DNA from: DASTFP01 sp963744345
Lineage (GTDB): Bacteria; Verrucomicrobiota; Verrucomicrobiia; Chthoniobacterales; Terrimicrobiaceae
Assembly: GCA_963744345.1 (NCBI GenBank)
Contig: CAVUTD010000015.1
Span: 248,001 to 312,000, forward strand
Direction of reading: 5' to 3'
Length of the DNA: 64,000 nt
Shown here piece by piece: positions 35,384-44,684 of the stretch; position 1 is the first letter of the stretch, and each line of letters begins with the position of its first letter. The position numbers and the translations under genes were made by a program. Below the pieces are notes generated by a model. It searched no databases, was not told the origin of the DNA, and saw nothing but the letters and a program-made list of their open reading frames with translations.

Positions 35384-37018
35384 CTACTTCAACTTGCGAT
35401 AACGACGTATAAGCCGGTTGGTGGACTCATCGTGGCGAAGGTTGGGCTCCGATGTGCTTTCCAATTCGGGAACAATTCGTTGAGCGAGGACTTTCCCGAG
35501 CTCGACTCCCCATTGATCAAAGGGATTGATGTTCCAGATCACACCCTGTGTAAACACGTTGTGCTCGTAAAGCGCGATGAGCTTGCCAAGGATCGCCGGC
35601 GTGAGACGCTCGGCAAGAATTGTGTTCGAAGGGCGATTGCCCTCGAAGACACGATGCGGCACCAGCCAATCGGCGGTGCCGTCAGCCTTCACTTCCTCCG
35701 CAGTCTTGCCAAACGCCAAGGCTTCCGCCTGCGCGAAGACGTTTGCGATAAGCATATCATGGTGCCGGCCGATGGGATTGAGCGTCTTGGCGAAAGCGAT
35801 GAAGTCGCAAGGAATCAAACGAGTGCCTTGGTGGATGAGCTGATAGAACGAATGCTGACCGTTTGTCCCGGGCTCACCCCAATAGACCGGACATGTATCG
35901 TAGTTAACTTTGCTGCCCTCGAGTGTGATGTATTTGCCATTACTCTCCATCGTCAGCTGCTGGAGATAAGCCGGAAATCGTTTGAGATATTGCTCGTAGG
36001 GCAGGACTGCCACCGTCTGCGCGCCGAAGAAGTCGCTGTACCAAATGGAAAGCAGACCCATGAGCACGGGCAGGTTGCGCTCAAAAGGCGTCGTGCGGAA
36101 GTGCTCGTCCATTTCATGAAAACCATCGAGCATCGCGCGGAAGTTATCGGCTCCAATGGCCAGCATGGTTGAGAGGCCAATTGCCGAATCCATGGAGTAG
36201 CGCCCACCGACCCAATCCCAGAATTCGAACATATTGGCGGTATCAATGCCGAACTCGGAAACCTTCGAGGCGTTGGTCGAGACAGCGACAAAATGCTTGG
36301 CGACCGCTTGCTTGTCGCCTCCAAGACCTTTGAGCAACCAATCTCGCGCACTCTCGGCGTTGGTCATCGTCTCGAGAGTTGTGAAGGTCTTGGAAGAAAC
36401 GATAAAAAGCGTTTCCTCTGGATCGAGATCGTGCACCGCCTCCGCCAGGTCCGTGCTGTCGACGTTGGAAATGAAGCGGAACGTCAAGCTCCTTTCGCTG
36501 TAGTCTCTTAGGGCTTCATAAGCCATCACTGGCCCGAGATCCGAACCACCGATGCCAATATTCGCCACGTTGCGAATACGCTTCCCTGTGTGACCCTTCC
36601 ACTCACCGCTGCGCACGCGGTTCGCGAACGCAGACATCTTGTCGAGGACGGCATGGACGTCGGGGACAACATTTCGACCGTCCACGACGATGGAAGCGTT
36701 GCGAGGCGCTCGCAGGGCGACATGAAGAACGGCGCGTTTTTCGGTGATATTAATCTTTTCGCCACTAAACATGGCATCGATGCGCCCGCGCAGCCCGGAT
36801 TCCTCCGCTAATTGCAGCAGAAGCTTCAAGGTTTCGTCGGTGATGCGGTTTTTCGAGTAGTCAAGGTAGAGTCCCGCAGCCTCCAGCGAGAAACGCTCGG
36901 CGCGCTGAGCGTCTTTCGCAAAGAGCTCGCGAAGATGGAACTCGCGGACTTTTTCGTGATGAGCTTGGAGAGCTTTCCAGGAGGAACGGCTCGTAAGTGG
37001 TTGGGCGCTTGATTCCAT
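35384..37018 (-). CDS. pgi: Glucose-6-phosphate isomerase
   Basis: 544 residues with the PGI signatures: VANIGIGGSDLGPVMAYEAL (sugar-phosphate site), FVSSKTFTTLET-like FIVSSKTFTTLETMTNAESARDW, WDWVGGRYSMDSAIG, GEPGTNGQHSFYQLIHQG with the catalytic Glu and His, and NPFDQWGVELGK near the end. It interconverts glucose-6-phosphate and fructose-6-phosphate in the cytoplasm. It stands alone by orientation and spacing, with 218 bp on the 3' side and 248 bp on the 5' side. Confidence 0.96.
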   Translation of the reverse strand: MESSAQPLTSRSSWKALQAHHEKVREFHLRELFAKDAQRAERFSLEAAGLYLDYSKNRITDETLKLLLQLAEESGLRGRIDAMFSGEKINITEKRAVLHVALRAPRNASIVVDGRNVVPDVHAVLDKMSAFANRVRSGEWKGHTGKRIRNVANIGIGGSDLGPVMAYEALRDYSERSLTFRFISNVDSTDLAEAVHDLDPEETLFIVSSKTFTTLETMTNAESARDWLLKGLGGDKQAVAKHFVAVSTNASKVSEFGIDTANMFEFWDWVGGRYSMDSAIGLSTMLAIGADNFRAMLDGFHEMDEHFRTTPFERNLPVLMGLLSIWYSDFFGAQTVAVLPYEQYLKRFPAYLQQLTMESNGKYITLEGSKVNYDTCPVYWGEPGTNGQHSFYQLIHQGTRLIPCDFIAFAKTLNPIGRHHDMLIANVFAQAEALAFGKTAEEVKADGTADWLVPHRVFEGNRPSNTILAERLTPAILGKLIALYEHNVFTQGVIWNINPFDQWGVELGKVLAQRIVPELESTSEPNLRHDESTNRLIRRYRKLK

Positions 37019-37266
37019 ATCGTATTGGTTTGTTTGGTGGGATTCCTAGTTTTGGGAATAAAAGGTTCGATCGCAATCAGGATCTGTCGCGGCTGGCTCT
37101 TTCCTCCGCCATCCTATTTCCGTTGCCCTCATTAGGGAAGCTCCTTCGACCAGGAGAAGATGGCGGGCCGGTTATCGCTTGCGAGTGGCACAGCGATCAT
37201 AAGGATCACGCAAGCGCAAAAGCTGACACGAAGACAGGGAGAACGCTTGTTCTGTTGAGCGCTGTG

Positions 37267-38025
37267 CTACGGGAGCTTGGACGCTTCCTTCAAGGCGACG
37301 ATTGCAAGCCGCCCGTCGGTGTGCCAAGGATCTCCGCCACCGTTGCGGCCTTCAAGTTGATCGTGAAAATTGTTGGTCCAATCCAGCTCTTGCGACCAAC
37401 CGGCATTTGCGAGCTCCCTGGCAATCCGGTCGCGCTCGGCGTCTACATCGGGCGCAATATGATGGGTCACTTCTCCGGTTGTGTGGCTAAAGCCCACGCT
37501 TGTGTCAAACGTTGCGGAGCCTAACCATAGCGGAAGCCCGTCGGGCGAATTTTCAGCGCGCCAGAATCGTACGTGATGTCGTTGTCTGGGACTTTGACCT
37601 ACCGGTTGCTCAAAAGCGAGGTCCTGCTTACGGCCGAAGAGGTAGAGATTACTCACCGGGGCCGCATCGTCCGGCCGGCGGAGAATGGAGTCCACGACGA
37701 TGCGCACGCTACTGCGGAACGTAATGGGATCTGCCGGAAACCAACCGGCTGCCACCATGGCGCTGACAATCTGCGCTTCGGTGCCAACCACACCGATATT
37801 GAGGGGGTCGCCTGGATGCCCGTCCGCGGTATGTGTGAGACGCTGCACGTCTTCCAGCGCTCGATGGTATCGAAAGTACGCTTTCCAAGCCCAGGGAGCC
37901 AACAGGTAGGCCGCGACAGCCCAAACAGCTACTAACCCAACCATCACCCAGCCGAACGCCATTCTCCTTCGCCGCCGGGGCGTACCCATGACTTTGCCCG
38001 GGGATTCGTGGAATTCAGATGGCAT
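37267..38025 (-). CDS. LssY C-terminal-domain protein
   Basis: 252 residues with an N-terminal membrane segment (AFGWVMVGLVAVWAVAAYLLAPWAW). The LssY_C domain follows: DPLNIGVVGTEAQIVSAMVAAGWFPADPITFRSS, LYLFGRKQDLAFEQPVGQSPRQRHHVRFW and VGFSHTTGEVTHHIAPDVDAERDRIARELANAG. In other bacteria this domain sits at the end of a PAP2/LssY membrane phosphatase; here it stands alone. Its biochemical role is not known. Confidence 0.8.
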   Translation of the reverse strand: MPSEFHESPGKVMGTPRRRRRMAFGWVMVGLVAVWAVAAYLLAPWAWKAYFRYHRALEDVQRLTHTADGHPGDPLNIGVVGTEAQIVSAMVAAGWFPADPITFRSSVRIVVDSILRRPDDAAPVSNLYLFGRKQDLAFEQPVGQSPRQRHHVRFWRAENSPDGLPLWLGSATFDTSVGFSHTTGEVTHHIAPDVDAERDRIARELANAGWSQELDWTNNFHDQLEGRNGGGDPWHTDGRLAIVALKEASKLP

Positions 38026-38269
38026 CGGCTCTCCCTTTCAGCTGTCTCGCATCCGCGAACACAGTAACGGACGAGATTTCCTGGTGTCGAATCAACGTCT
38101 GCAGCCTCGTACTTAAATTTTTCTTGCGCGGTTTTGAAGAAAGATCTCAGTTCGTCAGCGACACACGCTGACTTGCGCAATCACTCTGCCAAGAATGGGC
38201 AAGCCCCCCCTGCCTTCAACAAAAACTAACCTGGTCAATTTCGGTCGCCAGTAAACTCGATAACACGCC

Positions 38270-39319
38270 ATGACCTCCACTGTCGCTACCAAGCCATTCG
38301 CGCCTGCCCCGGACGGCGTTGATCCCGCCACCGTTCCACATCGAGTTCTGTCTACAGGAAGCAAGATCCCGAAGATTGGGCTTGGAACATTTGGCTCAGA
38401 CCGCGTACCCGGGGAACAAGTTGCGGAGGCGGTAATCGGTGCCGCCTCGGTGGGTTACCGGCATTTCGATTGTGCGGCGGTTTACGGCAACGAGCATCTG
38501 ATCGGCCATTCTTTGCGCGAGATTCTCAGGGGCGGAGTTCCCCGCGAGGAGCTCTGGATCACCTCAAAGTTGTGGAATGACAAGCACGGCGAGCAGAACG
38601 TCATTCCTGCTTTTGAGAAATCTCGTCACGATCTTCAGCTCGACTACTTGGACCTTTACCTGGTTCATTGGCCATTTCCGAACTATCATCCGCCGGGCTG
38701 TGACGTTAGCGCGCGAAGCCCTGATGCGAAACCTTACCTTCATGAGGACTTCATGAAAACGTGGCGCAAGTTGGAGGAAATGGTGACGAGAGGGCTGGTG
38801 CGCCACATCGGGACGTCGAACATGACCATCCCCAAGCTCCGCTTGCTCCTCAGGGATGCGCGGATCAAACCTGCTTGCAACGAAATGGAGTTGCATCCGC
38901 ACTTCCAACAGCCAGAGCTGTTTCAGTTCGTGATCGACAACGACATTGTGCCCATTGGCTATAGTCCCATTGGTTCGCCGGCCCGACCTGATCGAGATCG
39001 AGCGGAAGCAGACACTGTCGACATTGAAGATCCCGTCATCGTCAAGATTGCACAACGGCTGAATGTGCACCCGGCCGTCGTTTGCGTTAAGTGGGCTGCG
39101 CAGCGTGGCCAGATCCCCATCCCTTTTTCCGTCAAACGACCAAATTACCTAAGCAACCTAAGGGCTGTCGTCACAGACCCGCTCACCTCAGCAGAAATGG
39201 AGGCGATCGCCAAGATTGACCGCAATAGTCGTCTGATCAAAGGTCAGGTGTTCCTCTGGAAGGAAAATCAAAGCTGGGAGGACTTGTGGGACCTGAAGGG
39301 CGAGATCACACCTCCTTAA
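38270..39319 (+). CDS. Aldo/keto reductase
   Basis: 349 residues, AKR TIM barrel. Landmarks: KIPKIGLGTFGSD, YRHFDCAAVYGNE (catalytic Asp and Tyr), ITSKLWNDKHG (Lys), DYLDLYLVHWPF (His), VRHIGTSNM and the NADP-binding IPIPFSVKRPNYLSNL. The start has a Pro/Ala-rich extension of ~20 residues before the barrel. It reduces an aldehyde or ketone, probably a sugar or its derivative, with NADPH; the substrate is not decidable. It converges with the TPR gene after 12 bp. Confidence 0.9.
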   Translation: MTSTVATKPFAPAPDGVDPATVPHRVLSTGSKIPKIGLGTFGSDRVPGEQVAEAVIGAASVGYRHFDCAAVYGNEHLIGHSLREILRGGVPREELWITSKLWNDKHGEQNVIPAFEKSRHDLQLDYLDLYLVHWPFPNYHPPGCDVSARSPDAKPYLHEDFMKTWRKLEEMVTRGLVRHIGTSNMTIPKLRLLLRDARIKPACNEMELHPHFQQPELFQFVIDNDIVPIGYSPIGSPARPDRDRAEADTVDIEDPVIVKIAQRLNVHPAVVCVKWAAQRGQIPIPFSVKRPNYLSNLRAVVTDPLTSAEMEAIAKIDRNSRLIKGQVFLWKENQSWEDLWDLKGEITPP

Positions 39320-39331
39320 GCGAAACTGGCA

Positions 39332-42300
39332 TTACCCTCCGAGAGCGGTGAGGCGCTCCTGGGCCTTTGACGCAAACCCGCTATTCGGATAATCCTTAAG
39401 CAATTGCTGGTAAGAGGCCTTGGCTCTTCCGATTTGCTGGGTTTTGAACTTCGTATCACTCGAGCCATTGGCTTGCTGCTCGAGCAATTGTCCACCCATC
39501 CAGAGGCCCTCAGCTGCTGCGGTGGGCACTCCAGCGTAGAACTGGGCGATCTTGATGAAGTAGTCAATGGCCGCGCCAAGATATTCCTCCTTTTGTCGCA
39601 GGTCTGTGGCTACTTTGGCTTTTTCGGCCATGATGGAACCTCCCAGGAGCATGCCGTTTGCTCTTAACTCGGCGGTCGCTGTAGGAGCGCGAATCAAACC
39701 CGTGAGCAGGCTGACCGCATCGTCCAACTTGCCTTGTTCCTTGAGCGACTGGGCAATGCCGTAGTCAGCTTGCAGCACCTTCGGAGACCAGGGATAAAGA
39801 GCCTTCAACTCCTGGAAGAGGGTCCCAGCTTCAGCGGTTTGACCTTGATCCTGGGCTATGCGAGCCCGTCCAAAGAGCGCAATCGCCTGCGCCTCCTGCA
39901 CAAGCTGCGAGGCCTGATTGGGCGTAACCCTGTCGGGCACCGGATAGTCTTTGGCCAGCTTCTCAAAGACAGCCGCCGCTTCCGCGAACTTCTTCTCTTC
40001 GATCAGCGCAAGGCCGTAAAAGTCCATGTCTTCCGGAGAGTAGACAATTTCCGGCTTGTATGCCTCAGTCATAATCGAGAGAGCTCGAGCCTTGTCCTGC
40101 TCAGAGACGTAGTTGGCAAGAGTGAAAAGAATTTTGCTTTTCGCGTTGGGGCTCGGTGCGGAATCAGCCAGCGACTGGAAGTATTTCTCGACCTCGGGCG
40201 CCTTCTTAAGATCGGCGCTTAACAGCATGCGCTGCGCTTGCAAGAGTGTGCGCAAGGAAAGAGCCAGCGACGCACTTTCCGGATATTTTACGATCGTTTC
40301 CTCCGACGTGGCGACGCTTCCGTCCAAGAGCGTCTGCCATTGCGAACGTTCCTGCTCGCCAAGGGCGCTGTAACGACCCAGAGCATCAGCTCTGGCGCGC
40401 TGGAGCTCCGCCATCTTAAACATTGCTTCGGCGGCCTGCGGTGTTTCGGGATATTTGTCCACGAAGTCGCGATAAGTACCAAGTCCCTCCTCCAGCTTAC
40501 CGGCATTGACTGCGGTCTGCGCGATTGATTCGTAAGCAAAGTAAATTTTGTCGTTCTTGGGATATTTTTCGATGAATTGCTTCATCAAAGCGATGACATC
40601 GCCCGCTTTGCCTTCACTGGCGCGTAACTGCGCGCGCATAAAGTACGTGAAGGGAGCCGGCTGGCTTTCGGGATATTGTTCGGCAACGGACGCCAGCGTG
40701 GCGATTCCCTCTTCCTTCTTGCCGACCGCGATCAGCGCACCGCCTTTCGCGTACAAGGCTAGAGCGGCGAGCGGATTCTTAGGATTGGCCTTAACGAAGG
40801 CATCGAGGATAGCGGCGGCGGAGGCGTGGTCTCCTTTTTGTTGGGTGCAGATCCCGATCCAGTAGTCGGCGTCAACCGCCTGTGGCGTTCCGGGGTAATT
40901 TCTCTTCACCAAGCCATAGGCAGTGATCGCCTTGTCCCACTCCTGATTGTCCTTGTGAATTCCCGCGACACCGGCCTGGGCGATCGCGCCGATTTCCGGC
41001 GGAGGATTTTGCGCGAGGTAATCCTGAAAAGTCTTGAGCGCATCAGCGAGGTTGCCGAGCAGGCTTTCCGCGTTTGCCTTCTGCACAACCGAGAGGCCAA
41101 TGAATCGACCATTAGGGTAAAGCGTTAGCGATTCATTAAAATAGCGCATCGCCTCATGGGGACTGTTCTGGCTTAGATACATGCTCCCGATCGTCACAGG
41201 AAGGTTCTCCGCGAGCGGGTCACCCTTGTACCGCGTCTGGAATTCGTCGTAGTTCGCCTTCGCCCGTTCGGCGACGTTTTGCAGGGCGTAGGTCATCGTC
41301 AGGAAGTACAAGGCGCGTTTTTTGGCCTCATCTTTGGTGAGGTGGGGGCTAATATGGCTGAGCACAACTCGCGCCTCATTATGCTTCCCCTGCTGGAAAT
41401 AGATTTCGGCAATTTTTAAAAGGGCGGTAGCGGTCTCATCTGGTTTTCCCTGGAGCTCAGCTAGCTTCTTGAGTTCGCGCTCATTGTCGCGGTCGAGTTG
41501 CCTTTTGAGGCCTTGATTGTTCGCTTTCAAGGCGGCCGCTTTCTTGGCCGGGAATTCCTTGATTCTTTCCTGCTGCAAGTTGGTGATCTGTTCCTTGGGC
41601 GCGACCGATCGGTAGGCGGCGAATGCTTCAGTGTAAAGAGCCGGGCGTTCAGATTCCGGCATGAAGCCGGCTTGATTGAGCAAAATCTCCCCAAGTTGGA
41701 AGTTTGCCTCGTTGATAAGCGCCACATCTTCTTTTCTCTTGATAATTTCGCGCAGGTAATCGGCTGCCCGCTTGTAAAGCTCAGAGGCTTTTGCCTTCCC
41801 TGAGGCGTCGCCCTTCAGCAGTTCAGCGTTTCCTATCGTGGCCAGCGTAACAGCCAGCAGGCTCTTGGTGTTCGATATCGTGCCGCTTTGCGGAAACCTC
41901 TGGAGATTCAACTCAAGATCCTTTACCGCATCATCGTATTGCCCAACCTGATATTCAGCGATGGCTCGACTGAAAATAGCGTTCTCCAGATCCTGCGCCT
42001 GAGGATATCGGTTAATATATTCAGTAAACTTGCCGATGGCATTTTGAAACGTGCTCTTGCGAGCCGGGTCCGACCCCGGAAGTGCCGCGGCCTTGGCCGA
42101 CAAGATTTGCGGAAGCAGTCCGTCGGCGACTTGTTGAATTTCAGCGGGCAGCGGAGGTCCGGATGTCGCCTTGGCGAGCGTCGCAGCCGCTTGGTCGAAC
42201 TGCGTCAGAAAATAGTAAGAAAAAGCCAGCTGGATCTGGGCAGAAGAGGCGATCCCGTCCGTCGGAAAATCCCGAAGCACTTTCTCGTAGGCGGCTGCTG

Positions 42301-42442
42301 CCGACTGATAATCCCCCTTGGAGTAGATCTCGTAGGCCGCAGCATTTGCGTCGGCGGCGGCTTTCGATTGCGCGAAAACAGGCGCCCTCGAGACGAGCAG
42401 AACCAGAATGCCCGAAGTAAGGCTCAAAATCAGAGGATTCAT
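39332..42442 (-). CDS. Very large TPR protein, exported
   Basis: 1036 residues with a signal peptide (ILSLTSGILVLLVSRAPVFAQ, cleavage near residue 25). The rest is one long array of tetratricopeptide repeats, e.g. AYEIYSKGDYQSAAAAYEKVLRDFP, and the BamD/YbgF-like pattern of ~36-residue units continues to the end (KASYQQLLKDYPNSGFASKAQERL). Such arrays act as protein-binding scaffolds in the periplasm or outer membrane. A specific partner is not evident. It is followed at 42443-42624 by 182 bp with no gene. Confidence 0.85.
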   Translation of the reverse strand: MNPLILSLTSGILVLLVSRAPVFAQSKAAADANAAAYEIYSKGDYQSAAAAYEKVLRDFPTDGIASSAQIQLAFSYYFLTQFDQAAATLAKATSGPPLPAEIQQVADGLLPQILSAKAAALPGSDPARKSTFQNAIGKFTEYINRYPQAQDLENAIFSRAIAEYQVGQYDDAVKDLELNLQRFPQSGTISNTKSLLAVTLATIGNAELLKGDASGKAKASELYKRAADYLREIIKRKEDVALINEANFQLGEILLNQAGFMPESERPALYTEAFAAYRSVAPKEQITNLQQERIKEFPAKKAAALKANNQGLKRQLDRDNERELKKLAELQGKPDETATALLKIAEIYFQQGKHNEARVVLSHISPHLTKDEAKKRALYFLTMTYALQNVAERAKANYDEFQTRYKGDPLAENLPVTIGSMYLSQNSPHEAMRYFNESLTLYPNGRFIGLSVVQKANAESLLGNLADALKTFQDYLAQNPPPEIGAIAQAGVAGIHKDNQEWDKAITAYGLVKRNYPGTPQAVDADYWIGICTQQKGDHASAAAILDAFVKANPKNPLAALALYAKGGALIAVGKKEEGIATLASVAEQYPESQPAPFTYFMRAQLRASEGKAGDVIALMKQFIEKYPKNDKIYFAYESIAQTAVNAGKLEEGLGTYRDFVDKYPETPQAAEAMFKMAELQRARADALGRYSALGEQERSQWQTLLDGSVATSEETIVKYPESASLALSLRTLLQAQRMLLSADLKKAPEVEKYFQSLADSAPSPNAKSKILFTLANYVSEQDKARALSIMTEAYKPEIVYSPEDMDFYGLALIEEKKFAEAAAVFEKLAKDYPVPDRVTPNQASQLVQEAQAIALFGRARIAQDQGQTAEAGTLFQELKALYPWSPKVLQADYGIAQSLKEQGKLDDAVSLLTGLIRAPTATAELRANGMLLGGSIMAEKAKVATDLRQKEEYLGAAIDYFIKIAQFYAGVPTAAAEGLWMGGQLLEQQANGSSDTKFKTQQIGRAKASYQQLLKDYPNSGFASKAQERLTALGG

Positions 42443-42624
42443 GAGGCGAGTCGAAGCAATTACGCTGCTTCATTTCTCATTGCCACAGGAAAAGCTGCTC
42501 TCGAGAAATCAAAACGAGCGAACTTCCAGCGGTGGAATGAGCCTGGAGCACGGGATTGCCTTCGGCTCGAAACAACTTCGCTTACTGAGAGTCCACCGAA
42601 GCGACGCGGCACTTCACCTTGCCT

Positions 42625-43317
42625 TCAAAATCGGCCGGCGGCCAGATCGTCGAGAGTAATGCGCGGCCGCAGTATCTTAAAAACTGCGATGCCCGCGGCC
42701 AGCGCTCCCGCCCAGTCCAGCTCCGGATCATCGCCCACATGGAGGCACCGGCCCGCCTCAACGTGCATCAAATCGAGAGCGCGCTTAAAGATCCGCACGT
42801 CGGGTTTTTCGCAACCGATCTCGCTGGAGATAAAGACCTGCTCGAATCGTGAGCCGAGCTCGAGATCGTCGAGGATACGACGCAGACGACGATCGAAATT
42901 AGAGATTATCGCCAAGCGAAATTGATTTCCTAAGCGATCAAGACATCGCCTCGCATCCTCATAGAGAACCCAGACCCCGGGCTTGGAAAAATGTGCATAG
43001 AGGTCTTCGAACCAGGCGTCTTTGTCGATTTTGTTTGCGGAAGAAACGGTAGCTTCAAGTACCGCGAGAGCCAGTTCGCGCCACCAAGGTCGATCGTCAT
43101 CTTCCCGCGCGCCCGGCGACGCAGCCCGCGCCGGGCGCTTCCGCCAAACCTCGCGGAAGGCTGATTCCATCCGTATCTCATCCGCTGGCAGCCCATGTTG
43201 GCGGGTGATTGCCGCATAGTGCCAGCCGACAGGACGCTCCAGCCGAAGCAAAGTTCCAGCGGCATCAAAGAAAATGACCTCTGCTTCCCGCTTGACCTTC
43301 GAAAACCCGCAATCCAT
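42625..43317 (-). CDS. HAD-superfamily hydrolase
   Basis: 230 residues from the ATG at 43317, preferred because GGGAGG lies about 9 bp upstream; the longer frame from 43371 lacks a Shine-Dalgarno. Motif I is FFDAAGTLLRLERPVG, where the second Asp of the DxD pair is replaced by Ala and Gly (DAAGT). Motif II is in AIISNFDRRL. Motifs III/IV are GCEKPDVRIFKRAL and HVGDDPELDWAGALAAG. The altered motif I may weaken phosphatase activity or mark a different role. Divergent from nusA. Confidence 0.85.
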   Translation of the reverse strand: MDCGFSKVKREAEVIFFDAAGTLLRLERPVGWHYAAITRQHGLPADEIRMESAFREVWRKRPARAASPGAREDDDRPWWRELALAVLEATVSSANKIDKDAWFEDLYAHFSKPGVWVLYEDARRCLDRLGNQFRLAIISNFDRRLRRILDDLELGSRFEQVFISSEIGCEKPDVRIFKRALDLMHVEAGRCLHVGDDPELDWAGALAAGIAVFKILRPRITLDDLAAGRF

Positions 43318-43388
43318 ATTATTTGCCTCCCAACCATGCAGAGAAGCGGGTTCCCATCCCGCTTTTTTCATCTAGGGAAATAAGATTT

Positions 43389-44657
43389 ATGAATTCCGAA
43401 CTCATAGCGATGCTGGACTATCTCGAGCGTGAAAGAAGCATCAAGAGAGAGGTGCTCGTCGAGGCGATTTCCAGCGCCTTGCTCGCAGCCTCCAAAAAGA
43501 ATTTCACCTCCGGCACTCGCGAACTGCGCATCGATATCGACCCGAAATTGGGCACGATTCGGGCGCTGGCCAAGCTGATCGCTGTGGAGCGGGTTCATAA
43601 CCCCCACGATGAGATTCTCATTTCTAAAGCTCGCGCCCTCAAATCCAACATCCAAGTCGGAGAGGAACTAGAAGTCGAGGTGACACCGCGCGATTTTGGA
43701 CGCATCGCGGCTCAGGCGGCCCGACAAGCCATCAACCAGCGCATTCGTCAGATCGAGAAAGACATGATCTATGAGGAATTCAAGGATCGTGCCGGCGAAA
43801 TCGTGAGCGGAACCGTCCGACGCTTTGAGAAATCCGATGTCATTCTGGATCTGGGAAAATTCGAGGGCACCATGCCGGCGCGCGAGCGGGTCGCAACGGA
43901 GGAATACAGCGTGGGCGACCGTCTGCGGGCCTATGTTGTCGCCGTCGACAACGCTTCCCGGGGCCCCGAGATCATTCTCTCCCGAAGCCACCCAAATTTT
44001 GTGCGCCGGCTCTTTGAAATTGAAGTCAGTGAGATTGCCGACCGGACGGTCGAGTTAAAGGCGATCGCGCGAGAGGCCGGATATCGCACCAAGGTCGCCG
44101 TGCACAGTGCGGATGCTAAGGTGGACCCCGTAGGGGCGTGCGTGGGTATGCGCGGAGCCAGGGTCAAAAACATTGTCCGGGAGCTCAATAATGAAAAAGT
44201 GGACATCATTCGCTGGGACCCGGATCCTGTGAAATTTGCCGCGGCAGCGCTAAAGCCCGCTAATATCCGCAGCATCTCTCTCGATAAGGTCACGCATACC
44301 GTGCATGTCCTTGTCGGCAAGGATGACCTCTCGCTCGCCATCGGCAAACGCGGCCAGAACGCCCGCCTCACTTCCAAACTTACCGGTTGGGACGTCGATA
44401 TCGAGGAGGATAAGACGGCCGAGCAGGTCCTCGAATCTCAGAAGGCCCAAGCCGCCCATTCCATGGCTGAGGCACTCGGCATCAGCGAAGATGAGGCCCA
44501 AAGCCTCGCGGCCGGGGGAATGAATTCCATAGAAGTGATTCTTACCGCGGACGCCGAGGATATCGCCGGCTTGCTGGGGTGTGATCTCGAGAAGGGCCAG
44601 AAAATCCTCGAGGCAGCACGCGCCTCTGGACAGCCCCAAGAGACCGCCGCCTCTTAG
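43389..44657 (+). CDS. nusA: Transcription termination/antitermination factor NusA
   Basis: 422 residues from the ATG at 43389 (MNSELIAMLDYLERERSIKREVL). Domains in order: the N-terminal RNA-polymerase-binding domain, S1 domain with SGTVRRFEKSDVILDLGKFEGTMP, two KH domains (DPVGACVGMRGARVKNIVREL and SLAIGKRGQNARLTSKLTGWDVDI), and a helix-hairpin-helix C-terminal repeat. It modulates pausing and termination. It is followed 27 bp later by infB, the usual order, but no rimP precedes it. Confidence 0.96.
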   Translation: MNSELIAMLDYLERERSIKREVLVEAISSALLAASKKNFTSGTRELRIDIDPKLGTIRALAKLIAVERVHNPHDEILISKARALKSNIQVGEELEVEVTPRDFGRIAAQAARQAINQRIRQIEKDMIYEEFKDRAGEIVSGTVRRFEKSDVILDLGKFEGTMPARERVATEEYSVGDRLRAYVVAVDNASRGPEIILSRSHPNFVRRLFEIEVSEIADRTVELKAIAREAGYRTKVAVHSADAKVDPVGACVGMRGARVKNIVRELNNEKVDIIRWDPDPVKFAAAALKPANIRSISLDKVTHTVHVLVGKDDLSLAIGKRGQNARLTSKLTGWDVDIEEDKTAEQVLESQKAQAAHSMAEALGISEDEAQSLAAGGMNSIEVILTADAEDIAGLLGCDLEKGQKILEAARASGQPQETAAS

Positions 44658-44684
44658 CGGTGAAAAATTGACCCGCATCTGTTA

